Shown: positions 36,259 to 47,742 of the stretch, in pieces | Numbering within the stretch: the stretch's first letter is position 1 | Layout of the letters: every line of letters begins with the position of its first letter | DNA from: Sequoia sempervirens | Taxonomy: Eukaryota > Streptophyta > Pinopsida > Cupressales > Cupressaceae | Length of the DNA: 64,000 nucleotides | Assembly (NCBI GenBank): GCA_007258455.2 | Contig: VDFB02358134.1 | Coordinates: 212,575,940-212,639,939 of the forward strand | Reading direction: 5' to 3' | Program-made: the position numbers and the translations under genes | Notes under the pieces: generated by a model | Seen by the model: the letters and a program-made list of their open reading frames with translations, nothing else | Databases searched by the model: none | Told to the model about the DNA's origin: nothing

Positions 36259-36616
36259 ATCACTAAATAAATATCTTACTAGAGAAAAAGGGATTTGGGA
36301 TGATGGAAAACCTATTTGGGAAGCAATTCTCAAGGAGTTACAAGGTGCCCCTAGCTCTTGATCAAAATTTTTTGTTTAATTTTTCCTTACCCTTTGTCCT
36401 TGATGTCAAAGGGGGAGAAGGTTCAGTGTTATGTGAAGGAAGGTTCATTATAAATAATGTCTTGGTTTTAAAAAAAAAATTGTGTTTTTGTATATTTGAA
36501 AGGGGGAGTTGAATAAATTTTTTGTTTTGGAGTTGAATGAGTTGATGTCACACAATTTTGGTTTTGAAGTACGCTTCATTTTGGCACATATTGCCACCAA
36601 TGACAAAGGGGGGGAT
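36259..36616 (+). promoter_or_regulatory. C1 3' leader with repeated purine tracts and PPT
   Basis: Three purine tracts occur: aaagggggagaagg (~36409), gaaagggggag (~36499) and finally aaagggggggat (36605-36616) directly before the 3' LTR start TGTTGGAAG. The last is the PPT; the upstream ones resemble the accessory purine tracts of some copia lineages. Confidence 0.7.
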
Positions 36617-37512
36617 TGTTGGAAGAACGAAGGAGACCTCTGGTTTTCTATCTTTGTTGTCAATGATACCAACATTGATTCGGTAAACTACGTTTTGTCC
36701 TACATTGATCTGGTAATTTGGTCTGGAACCACTCTGGGAAGAATATTGTCTCATATGATTTTGGTATGTTATTCAGGATTGCTAAATGTGGCTGTGGTCA
36801 GGGATTTTGCAATTTTGGTTGAGTTGGAAATTGTAAATGACAATTGTTCAACTTACAGTTTTTGGCATGATCTTCATCTGGACGACTTAATCAAGTAGTA
36901 TGTTTCATGGATGCTTAATGTGCTTTTTTTTTGGTTCAAGCTGACCTAACTTATACTTGGCACATTTTATTTTAAGCGTCAAAGATGTTTTTTGTTTTGA
37001 AGCCGACAAGACACTTTGAGTTAAGTTGCTTACATCCAATTAGGCCAACCTAATTGATGTATGAAGATGTAATCATGTATATATATGGAACATCCATATA
37101 GTATTCATATAAAGAAAGTGTGATAGTGTGAAAATATGTGACAGGGTGATAATTGTTGATAGTTGCTATATACCTACAAATCTATGCAAGACTTTCATTT
37201 TCCAGAGCTTAATTGGAACTATACTCAACACACAGAAGGTGCATTTCATCAGTTCATATTTTGGCAGTGAACCACACTCTTTTGTAATCATTTTCAGGTT
37301 GTGAGCCTTTCAAAGATAGTGTGTCCAAACAGTGTTCCCTATAATATTTTATGACCGGTTATAATATATTGTGAGTTAATCCTCACCGTGGTTTTTCCCA
37401 CTTTGGGTTTTCCACTTAAAAATCCTGGTGTCTATGATTTGTGTGATGTGATGATTTCTTTCATGTTTTAACTTGAATTTTTTGCTAGATATGTTTTAAT
37501 AATTGGATGGTT
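36617..37512 (+). repeat. C1 3' LTR, end missing
   Basis: It begins TGTTGGAAGAACG after the PPT. From ~37165 it aligns with window positions 1-345. Similarity stops near 37512 ('ggatggtta'), while the 5' copy continues for about 60 more bases to its CA end. The end was deleted or displaced by the sequence that follows. Confidence 0.8.
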
Positions 37513-38728
37513 ACTAGGGTAAGTGCACAAAGATGGTTACCAAAAATAGGCTTAAGTGGCCACTTTTTTTCTGAAATAAGGATATACTGACCTTGGACGT
37601 GAAATTGAGGATAGTTACACTCAAAATTTTGAGATGGAACGAAAACAAGGATCGAAGAGCTCCAAGTCTACTTTCTAAACTACTAATTTATTTTGAAAAT
37701 GGTTGAGATTAAGGGGTTCAAAAGAGGGACGTACACAAATTGGTGTTCTTTTTGTCAGAAAAACATAACATAGCTTGACTCTTGTATGACCCTAGCATAG
37801 TGAACTTTTTTTTAGTATTTTTAAAATCGACACGGTTAGAAGTTTGCTAATAGTATGTAGTTGATGCACAATTTTTCTAATAATTTTTTCATGAATATTT
37901 GATTTTTTATTAATTTTATAAGTGGACACTTCTTGAAAAATAGAATTTTTGCCATGCTACCTCTACAAATTTTGGAAATTAATTGATTTTTTTTAAAAAA
38001 AATTGTAGAATGGAGTCTAGTTTCTAAAAATGTAATTTATTTGAAATTTTGATAAACGGTTAATTTATAATGAAAAAAACACCAAAGACTGCTTTTTGCC
38101 AAAAAAGAGACACACAAACAAAACAAATTATGGATGAAAGGCTTACCATTGTTAGAAACTAAAAAAAATTATATCGTTGGATAGCTAAGAGAGAACCTAA
38201 CATTACCCAGATGTTCAATTTGTTCGATATTGAACCATGTGCAATCCTGACGGTGAGCACGAACCCAATTATGTGAAATATTATAGAATTTGAAAAAGCA
38301 TGTCTCTAGTCATTGGGAATGCCCTCCAAGCCTTTGGGTTGGTATTCCAAGGCAAATATCAATCCCAACCTTGGGGATTCCCAAAGCAAGATATAATGCA
38401 TGCGCATTATAACGTGCTCACGTTTTGACCTACATTGACTTTATTTTTCTTCTCCTCTTTTTTTGTTTCTTTCTTCTTGTTATCTTTGAGGGAAACTATA
38501 TACATGAAATAAAAATTTAAGTATAAATTGAAATTTACATATGGACATTTACTTTCTTATACTTTAAGTTATATTTCATGTATATAGGTTCAAAATATTT
38601 GAGAGTGGTTTTGGATCTCTAGGAGTTATAATGCAAATTCTAGTTTTTGGAAGATCTCACAAATTTCAAACATGGTCAAATTTCAATAATTAGGAGGTCA
38701 AAATTTAGTAATCAGCAAGTTGTATTAT
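37513..38728. other. Unassigned AT-rich stretch
   Basis: Single-copy within the window and AT-rich, with several poly-T runs. No ORF over 60 codons, RNA gene or recognisable repeat end is visible. It starts at the abrupt break in the C1 3' LTR (gggtaagtgcacaaagatgg), so it may be the edge of another insertion. Confidence 0.4.
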
Positions 38729-39540
38729 TTCTCTCTCTATCTCACTCATTTTTTATCCCTTACACTCTAGATCTATCTCTCACTATCTCCATCCCCCCTC
38801 TCTCTCTCTCCTTTTCCCTCTAATTCTCTCTATCTCACTTCTCTCTCCCTCCTTCCCTCTCTACTTATCTCTCTCTCTCTACCTACCTCTCCCTCCATCA
38901 CTCCCTACCACTCTTTCTATTTCTCTCTACCTCACCTCTCTCTCACCTCCCCTTCTCTTCTTCCCTATCTACTCTCTATCTCTGCATCCCTCTCTCTACC
39001 TACCTCTGCATCCATCAAACCTTACCACTCTCTCTCTACACCTCTCTATCTCACCTTTCTCTCCCTCCCTACCTCTCCCTCCTGCCCTCATTCCCTCTTT
39101 ACTTCTATCTATCTCTCCTCTCTCTCTACCTCTCCTTCCCTCTCTATTTATCTTTATCTCTTATCTCCCTCTCTCTACCTACCTCTCCTTCCACCACTCT
39201 CTATTTCTCTCTATCACACCTCTCTCTCCCTCATACATATCCCTCCCTCTCTACTTATTTATATCTCCCCTTTCCCTCTCTACCTAGCCCTCCATCCATC
39301 ACAACCTACCAATCTATCTCTATTACTCTCTATCTCACCTCCCACTCTCTCCATCCATACCTCTCCCTCTCCTTCCCTCTCTACTCTCTATCTCCCTAAT
39401 CCCTCTCTACCTACCTATCCATCCATCACTCCCTAACACTCTCTCTACACCTCTCTATTTTTCTTCTCTCCCTCCCTCCCTGATTCCCTCTCTACTTCTC
39501 TCTCTCTACCTCTCCTTCCCTCTCTAATTATCTGCCCTAG

Positions 39541-39571
<31 letters not shown>

Positions 39572-39625
39572 ACTAGATGTCTCCCTCCCTATGTTTTCCC
39601 CTATCTACTCTCTATCTCTCCTCTC
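38729..39625. repeat. CT-rich satellite-like tract, left part
   Basis: Plus-strand CTCTCT, CCCTCC, CTACCT and TCCATC words in an irregular ~100-bp higher-order pattern ('ctctctacctacctctcc', 'atccatcactccctacc'). It is the same sequence type as 61998-63080; T1 split it. Open frames over it are compositional. Confidence 0.9.
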
Positions 39626-39630
39626 CCTCC
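39626..39630. repeat. Left TSD of T1
   Basis: cctcc, repeated at 61993-61997. In such CT-rich DNA a chance match is possible, but it sits exactly at both LTR ends. Confidence 0.8.
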
Positions 39631-40281
39631 TGTTGTGCCTTCAACACACATGCCCCGTTCGAAATGGGGACCCTCTTTTTCTTTCACCTTACCGGGTCAT
39701 TTTTGTCGCTGCCTCATTTGGCATGCCCCGTTTTGATGTCTCGGGTGGTCAGCATACATTCAAAGTTTCATCATAAGTTGACCATACTGCTCCCTTTTAA
39801 TTTTGTCAAGTTTTGGCACCATGCGGGGTCTCTCTAGCAGTTTTCCTCTGCCAGCGGCCTTGGACCCGGTCGGGCCCATCTCGTCGGGTTTCCCTGGCCA
39901 GGTTTCCCTGTTGTGTCCACTGTTCTTGACAGTGAATGGGTTGCATCTTCTCGGACCCCGAGTCCCGCCTCTGTGATTGTCGTTCAGAAAATTTGCAAAG
40001 AAATATTGGCTGCCTTCGAACGTTTCAGGCCCGACCCTTCGGACTTCCGCATCCAGAATTCCGTGAAGGTTTTTTCATTCCTGATGGCGAAACTTCGCCC
40101 TCCGGGCCCCGACTTCCTCTTTGCTGTCGGCACCCCGAGCTGAAATTTCCAAACGGCCATCGTCTTGCGTCTTCCCGACTGCTGGACCCTGGATCTCTCA
40201 CCGTGGTCCACGAATTTAAAATCCACCAACCTAAATGTCTGTCATACTTGCATTTAATGTGGCCATTAATGGTGGTTGGGG

Positions 40282-40289
40282 TATAAATA
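40282..40289 (+). promoter_or_regulatory. TATA box 1 of T1 LTR A
   Basis: TATAAATA in a block (ggccattaatgg..gtataaataacttgcccaaacct) that is almost unchanged in LTR B (56128-56135). It lies ~650 bp from the LTR start and ~2 kb before the LTR ORF, so it is the likely promoter of that ORF. Confidence 0.6.
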
Positions 40290-40450
40290 ACTTGCCCAAA
40301 CCTATCATTCTCACTTGTCAGTGTTGCAAAAAGTGATCAAAGAACTTTCCAGAGGAGCCCACCGTTTTCGAAGCCTTCGTCGATCATCGCCCTTGCCATC
40401 ACTTGCTGATCATGAGTTGATTCCACACCTCCCTGCATCGAGTGTTTGAG

Positions 40451-42235
40451 GTAGGTTTTCCTTCCACCCTCCTAAACAATGTTTTCATGATTTTTAAAGC
40501 TTAAAATGAGAAATAAATAATTAAAAGGACATGTGAATGATAAAACATGACACAACAAAAAAAACCCATGTCCCCAAAAATTGAGAAGGCCCCTGTGGTT
40601 CCCTCGGGGTCGATTCGAAGCTTTCTGCCCATGCGGCTGTTCTTTGTAGGGGAATTTGTGCCTCTCAGGCCCAGACACTCCCTTCGCCGGCTGAGACTTA
40701 ACGAAATAACCAAAAATTTCAGAATGGCTCCTTCATCCTCTAGGCCCGGAACATCGGACATCTGCAGACGATTCGCCGTCTGGCATCACGAACTTTAGTT
40801 TCAAGGGCGACCTCCATTTTGACCTCACGAGCCCAATCCTCTAGGATTCTACTCCTCTCCTATCATTCTCTGACGGCGAAAGAGTCCTATCCTCCTAGTC
40901 CTCGAGTTCCGCCCTCCCAATCACCGTCTGCTGTTGAAATTTCCCGATCGCCCTCCAGAACCCCGGGTCCCAGCTCTTAGACTTTCATCCCCGGGATTCC
41001 ACGTGGTCTTCGCCATTGCGAATGGTGAACGCCTGGCATCCTTCCGCCCTCTGGGCCTCGAGCCTCCATTCGCCACTGGGGATCCAACTATGAATGCTAA
41101 TCGTCCTCGACCACATTGGGCTCCGCCATCTGGGACTCCCTCCTGTCTCTGCCGCTCAATAATGGAAAATCTTGCCCGCCCTTTCGAGCCCTGGGCTCCG
41201 GGCGTCTTGTCGCTGTGAAAACTCAAAATCAAAATCCAACATCTTGCACTGATGCCAAGTCTGGTCCTTTTGGCGGTTAGTAAGACATTGCGGATTCATT
41301 GAGACATTACATCGATGAAGGATTTCTCATCGATGTGCAGTTCTTTTCTGCAGTCGGTCGGCAAGACCAAAATATCTCACCAAGACATCTCTCTGCCACA
41401 AGGATCTCTTTCCAACGTGCTTGTTTTTTCCATGGTGATCGACAAGACCTGAGGAAGTTGGTGAGACCTCACACCAAAGAAAAATCCTTCTGTCAATTTT
41501 CCTTCTCCCTGTCGCCTGTCGGTGAGACATGAAACGTTCGCCATGACGTCACTCTGATGATTGATGTCTCACCGATCAGGTATCTATAAGAGAATTCCAT
41601 CCACCTGATTGAAAATTGGAAATGGATTGACGGCTTTTTTTCCTTCTCAGGTCTAGTTCACCGGGTCACCCCCTTCGGACTTCCTTCTGACAATCACCAT
41701 CTCAGGCAGTGAAAGCATCGCGGCATCCCAACCCCTTGGGCCTGATCACCTGAAAATTGTAAAACTACTGGCCGCCCTTGGGCCTTCCGGGCCCCAGACC
41801 CTGGAGTTCCATCTCCAAAACTCTGTTTCTACTCAGCCATTCCAAACAGCCATCTATGGACGGCTTCTCGGCCTTGTACCTCCGGATGCTCCTAAATCGA
41901 TCTAAATGAGCTCAAAATTGAAATTTGATCTTGACCCATGTGCTTAATTTCGGTCCTCTTCATTACAAACCTTTTTAATTATCGATGTTAGGTCGAGAGA
42001 AATCTCCTGGATCGTTCCGCCCCATTGGCCTTTCCAAACAACATTCCTACCAGGGAAGTCCAGACCTCCAAGCTCGGATTGTCCAAAATCCCTCAATGAA
42101 AAGACTAATGACATCAGGAAGTGGAAGTATCATTCTAATGAACGATAAATTACCTAAAGTTGATTTCATCCATGGGATTTTGACTAACATGAACACTTTC
42201 ATGATCAATTACACTGACTGCGCCTTTGCTTGCAG
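40451..42235 (+). other. Predicted leader intron of the LTR A gene
   Basis: The donor GAG/GTAGGTTTTC at 40451 and the acceptor TTTGCTTGCAG at 42235 flank a 1785-bp stretch that ends 5 bases before the ORF ATG. Both sites and nearly the same length (1782 bp) are kept in LTR B. The many short open frames in this CpG-rich segment are not conserved in reading and are not counted as genes. Confidence 0.5.
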
Positions 42236-42240
42236 AATAT

Positions 42241-45200
42241 ATGGAATCGAGTCCAGGACCTTCGGGAGCCACTGTGGAGAAGGACAAAGGAAAGAAGTCA
42301 GGAAAGACTCCTCGAGGAAAAGAGGATAAGGACCAAATGAAATACCAGTTCCAGGGTGAACCCTTGCACTCGAAGGTTACCACGGACTGGAAAGAAATCA
42401 CCGACACCAACATAGGCCATGTCAATATTGACGAGTTTACACAAAGGTTCAGGGTCAATCAAATGACCAAATATGCAAGACTGATAAGACAGAGTGGAAT
42501 AGCAAAGGCAGCAGGCTTTCCTCCACCTCTTGTAGCCCCTGAGCTCATTATGGCCTTTTGGCAGGCATATCAACCAGATACAAGAACAATTGTTGACAGG
42601 GATGGCAACATTCTTGCCTGATATATCGGCTGAAGGAATCATAGAGACCTTTCATATTCCCACATTTCAAGAAATGGAAATTCCTACCATAGAGGAATGC
42701 CAAGCAACATGGGATGATAATTCGACAGGCTACAAAAGATTGATAAATCAGCATTGGCTCATAGAAAAGCGCGGCAGCGCTACGAAGGTTCCTCACGAAC
42801 TCTTCTGCAGTGATTTCCATGAAGATTACCATGACCTAGTCACTATGCTAAGTAGGGTTATGGGTCTTCCTATGGTGGCCTTCTTTCAAGAGTGGATGGT
42901 GTATTTTCTTGAGCAGATTCTTCGTGGGAATGAAGACGTTACCACAAAGATGTCATTTTATTGGGGAGGTATAATAAGCAACTGCTTCCATGAGTAGTTC
43001 GTCAATGTGAAGAAAACTTCAAAGTTTTACATGACTTCATATCTCGTCTATTCCTTGGCAGACCAGAGACAGTATAACGGGTTGTTTGAGGCACCCGATG
43101 AGGAGCAGGGTCGAAAACTCAAGGCCTATGACAGATACCCCCAACTCCAATACCGAAACTTCAAGAGGGAGTACCGTAGAGTAAATGATGCCTTCATCGG
43201 CCATATTGTCAAAATGACTTCCGAGGATTTTGAAAGGAGGGTTTCCCACAATGCTCGGGCATTTTTGAAGCAATATGCCTTCTTCATTCAATACCTAAAG
43301 TTCACATACATCCATGCCCAATGCTTCACCGAAAGGCCAAACAAGTTACCTCTATACCCTAATGACCGAATCATCCTATTGGATCTTTCTCGGTAGGCCA
43401 AACACATGCAGGCGATCTTCAGTGGCAAACACATAGTAGGGATCTCTTATCCCATGACTCTTGGCTAGGGCATGTATAAACTACAAACTTTCTAGTGTGC
43501 TAGTAACTCCGAGAAAGAACTGAAGGATTACCATTTTCACCTACACACTATTCACCCTCAAATGGACCCATATGGTCATGTAAGAAAGGCACTGGGACCG
43601 GGGTTTGCTCATCTCCACCACAATGAAGACTTTTGGGGGGATTGTCAGGATGATAAAGAAGTACGTGCAAGGCACTATATGCAGATGACTACACACTTTT
43701 TAAGAAAGGTGCAACCATTTCCCATACCAGACCAAGTCAAAGAATACAAGAGCACCATAATGGAACCCAGGTACCCCGCAGTCGCCAATTTTCCAGTACC
43801 AACAATTGACATGGACGAGCAGGAGGTCGATGACCTTGATATCATAGCCAAGCAAACCTTAGCTCATACCAAGGAGTGGGTTGATGGGAAGGTAGCCTGA
43901 TTAAAATAAAAAGGGGTGGTCCTGATGTACGAAGGACTCAAGAGTGAACCTACTGCGATGGAGGATGCTGCTACCACCACTTCAATGGGTGGGACATCCA
44001 AGTCCCCTCCAGTCACCAGATCTAAGAAGAGGAAAGAGACAGAAATGGAGTAGTCTCCTGACCCCAAGGTTTATGCAAGGAAGGATCTTGGGGGCTCACC
44101 CTCCAAAAGATTTAAGCAAATAGGGGGCACGGCGGAGTAGCTCTTAACCCAAGGGGAAAAAGCAAAAGATATTGATCAAATAAAACTTATTTTGGCTCTC
44201 CCCGCTTTGGCTGCCCCATTATCTACCTTTCTGGCTATGGTCACTACATCCCCGCCGGTGGTCGTCAACTCTATCCATCTTGCCCCTTCGCCCCTGACTG
44301 AGTGAGTGATTGTAATTGACTCCTCCTCTGCCATAACTACACCTCCTTCCTCCGCTACCATGTCACCCACCACATCACTCCCATTACCTATAGTAGCTGC
44401 AACAATACTCGCCCCCACCATGCCTGAGGCCCTCTCAAGACATATGCAGAATCTCCCCCCGAGATCTCCGAGATCCTTACGGATCCCACTCTTCAGGCGG
44501 CCCTTGCACAAGTCCTTGCTACTAATAAGCATTCACAACCATTGACAGGGCCACTGGCTATGGAAGCCACCATATTAATCTCCAAGGAATGGGAGAGGCA
44601 AGAACAAGAGGCCTCAAAGCCTTTTGAAGAGGGGGCCGATGAATATCATGAGCACCTGGAGTATGAACATCGCACTATTGACAGGGTGGCATACAAAGTA
44701 GAAGGAACTTGTTCCTCAGAGAGCAGGGATGAGGAGGATGACGCCGGAGGTAGGGTCATTGTGCAGACCTTCAATGATGACCTTGAGGAAGAAATGGCCT
44801 GATAGCTAAAAGATACTAAGGAAAAGGAAAAAAGGCTGCCCCTTGAAGAAGAAGGACAGCAACAAGAAGATAAACCTAAGGGGGAGGCTCAAGCTGTCAA
44901 GGGCCTCGAAATCGAGCAATTCAAGGAACATGTGCATGAGGTTGAACAAACTGAGGAAAAAATAGGGGAGGAGATGGAAGAAAAAGAAAGTCCCTTGCAG
45001 CAATTATTTGCCAAGCCTCCTATTAAATGCCTTGTGTTCATCTAGGACTCCGATGAAGAAGAAGGAGATGTTTCCAAGGAGGAAAAAAGGGCCCCAGAGG
45101 ATAAGGAAACAGGAGCCTTGGTCGAGAAGGGCGAGGGTGATCATGAAACACCTAAGGGCAGGTCTGCCATGCCTAAGTGGTTAGAGAAACAGCTCAAAAG

Positions 45201-46351
45201 AAAAACTCCTGTACTAAAGGACCCAAGGGTGAGATTAGAGGTTATCTTAGACCAGGCTTAGATCGCAACAAAGAAGGAGAAGAAGCCTAAGATATGATCC
45301 AGGGTAATGATGGATGCTTCTAGGTCTCGAGCCGTACAAATAGCAACCCCTGTGGTGGGCCAGGCTGGTGTGAGTTATGTCTCCACCATCGACTTGGGGA
45401 CCACCACCAGAGAACAGAAGGTAGGGAATTTTGAGGATTCAGTGGCCATGGTGGTACATTTAATAAAGCAGGACAAGATTTCAAAAGATGAACTCAAGGC
45501 GTAGGTGGCTGCCTTGACGGATTACATCTAGCAATGGCCTTCGGTGGATGACCTGCCTAGGTACCACGTCCACGGCTCCACCCCAACTATTGTCCAAGGA
45601 ACAGATTGATAAGATGGAAAAGAGAAAGAACTTGGAAAAGACTACGGAGGGCTGGTTCTGACAAGTCTTGTACGTCGGGAACATGGGAATTAGCCAGGCT
45701 GTTCGGACAGCCAACAAGTTCTTGGATCTTCAGCAATCTTTAGAAGGCATGAGGAAGCTCTGCATCGACTTCCCTACAACATACAACTCCACCTTTCCAA
45801 AGACCAAGGCTATCCTTCAGTTGCCAAAAGCCACATGGGAAAAGGAGTTTGCGTTCAACGAGGATGATCACTGGTTGATGGATGTGTGGCGACGAGACTT
45901 TGACAACCGGAAGGAAAGGTTGGAACAAATAATGAGCAAAGTAGATCCAGATATCGAATGGATCAAAGAAATCAAAATGGAATGCACCCAATACCTCAAA
46001 CTAATGACGGAGTATGACATGCCCATAGTGCAGATGGATCTGGAAAAGGTAAAACCTTACTTCCAAAATAAGATGGAGGACGGGATGTCTAGTGAAGTGA
46101 TGGTAGAGTTCATGAGTTTTTCTGCCTGTGCCTTTGATCAATCAGAGCTATTAAGGGAACAGGGCATAAAATACGATGAGGACTAGAATAGGTTGGAAGA
46201 TAATACAAAAGAGTGGAGCTACCAAGTGCTGCACTATGAGATCGTTGAGATAGACAAACTCTAGCCGGTCATCCTGAAGTTCATGGAATATACAGCCTTG
46301 AAGAAGAAGGAGGGAAGCCCTGTTGATGATAAAGAGCTCCACAAAGAGTAG
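42241..46351 (+). pseudogene. LTR A-borne gene for an unknown nuclear-type protein
   Basis: The ATG at 42241 (MESSPGPSGATVEKDKGKK) follows the predicted acceptor; the stop at 46349-46351 matches the LTR B stop. A conserved N-terminal domain comes first (42340-43900: DEFTQRFRVNQMTKYARL, GFPPPLVAPELIMAFW, then LPLYPNDRIILLDLSR and FWGDCQDDKEVRARHYM). A Ser/Thr/Pro-rich section with a bipartite basic motif (RSKKRKE at ~44018 and PSKRFK) follows, then an acidic Glu/Lys coiled-coil section (44540-45260), SRAVQIATPVVGQAG (45330) and a helical C-terminal domain (45668-46351: NKFLDLQQSLEG, KATWEKEFAF, DPDIEWIKEIKMECTQYLK). At least a dozen stops and frameshifts break it. No catalytic motif is recognised, and it is not Gag or Pol. 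Roughly 1300 codons when intact. The presence of homologues in LTR B and S1 argues for a real former gene. Confidence 0.75.
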
Positions 46352-46540
46352 CTGCAGTAAAACAGCAATCAGCAAAAAGACAAAGTGATGCAGTGTCGTC
46401 ACTAGAGGACAAAATAGGGAAGGGGACAAAATGTAATTTTAAATTGTAGTATATTGAGGGTTGGTGAAACCCTATTTTGTAATGAATCTTGGCCACACAA
46501 TGAGAATTAATCTTGGCCATTCATTTGACCTTTTAGGCAC

Positions 46541-46550
46541 TATAAATAGG
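46541..46550 (+). promoter_or_regulatory. TATA box 2 of T1 LTR A
   Basis: TATAAATAGG lies between the LTR ORF stop and the LTR end and is kept in LTR B at 61100. Its place, ~890 bp before the PBS, fits the promoter for genomic RNA, which would put the LTR ORF inside a ~6.9 kb U3. Confidence 0.7.
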
Positions 46551-46599
46551 GCTCTACTCTCATTTGCAAAGAGAGTTGAGTTGTTGTCAAGACATGCTG

Positions 46600-47432
46600 C
46601 AGAAATTTATAATGAAAATACATTGACTTGGTGCATTTTTTGAGTTTCTCACATGTTACTTGATTCAACCTCCATTGTTAGATGTTTGACTTAGATTCGT
46701 ATTGTTGTTCTAGTTAACTATTTTCTTGCTTTGGTAGATTTTAGAAATGTTGTTCTGTGGTTGTAAAAGTTCCTGCTTTGTAGATGCCTTCTTAGTCCAT
46801 ACTTTTTGTTGTTTGTTGATGGTAGATAGTTGTGTAAAGTTAGTCTGGGCTTAACTTCAAAGTTGCTCCACACTCTCATCTTTGTTTATGCATGCATATG
46901 GTGAATGAAAGATGAAATATTCACAGACCTTAGAAGATAGCACAAATTCCATGAGACTATGAGATTTTTGGTTAAGTGGAATATTATTTCTAGAAAGTTG
47001 TCCATTGCAGGAACTCCATTATCACTGTTCACAGTTAGTTGCATATCCAAGAGCCTTCTCTCTTCCTAGCCCTTTTTCCCTTTTTTTATGAAATAACCTA
47101 TACCAAGGTTCATTGCACATTGTAAAGCTAAATCCAATGATAAAAATGGAGTTCAAGACTGCTGTTTGAACCTACAACAAACACACAACTTCTCCATCTT
47201 AGGAACTCCATTTCAAGACCCAACTTCCCATGATTTGTAACTCATTCGTAAGTTTGCCTTGTGATTCCATCAAATCACATCAAACAACTGAGATATTCTA
47301 AGCACAGTCAAAACCTAACATTAGAGACCTTGGGATAGTGTTCTGCAATCTGATTGTGAAAGATTGTCTTTCAACAGAGGCAGTGCACCTACGCACTGCC
47401 TATGTTGAGAAGTGCATAAAAAAAAATCAACA
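46600..47432 (+). repeat. T1 LTR A R/U5 region
   Basis: Non-coding, AT-rich, and aligned with 61160-61992 with few changes. It ends ...gcataaaa...atcaaca next to the PBS. Confidence 0.7.
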
Positions 47433-47436
47433 GAAC

Positions 47437-47453
47437 TGGCGCTAGAAGGAGGG
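47437..47453 (+). promoter_or_regulatory. T1 primer-binding site
   Basis: TGGCGCTAGAAGGAGGG starts 4 bases after the LTR end and begins with the expected TGG. The tRNA is not assigned. Confidence 0.75.
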
Positions 47454-47742
47454 CGACACGTTGGGAGTACGAAGTTAAAGGTTAAAAGTGAAGCTGGATC
47501 GAATCGGATCATTCTCCCCGGAGAGATTTCAAAGAGTTCTACGGTCAACACCAAACAAGGGAGAACTCCAAGAGTTGCAGCCTTCTACAAGGGAAAAATG
47601 AATTAAGGGAGGTAGCGTTGTTTCTTCCTCTCCCTCCATTCCACCCACTTCCATTCCACCTCCACCCTCATTCAGCTGGCTTTCATCTTCCATCCGACCA
47701 TCTGAAACTACATTTTCACCTCCCATCTCTGGCAGCCAGGAG

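Larger units (their letters stand above)
39631..47432 (+). repeat. T1 LTR A (5'), 7.8 kb
   Basis: The LTR boundary is fixed by TSD, TG...CA ends and the following PBS. Order within: GC-rich beginning, TATA box 1 (40282), leader intron (40451-42235), long ORF (42241-46351), TATA box 2 (46541) and a ~0.9 kb R/U5. It is 1275 bp longer than LTR B, because B lost the section matching ~42348-43652. Confidence 0.92.

Noticed and set aside
40501..41232. Overlapping ORFs on both strands in the CpG-rich part of LTR A
   Set aside because: They lie in the predicted leader intron, are not kept in the same frame in LTR B, and have no recognisable motif.
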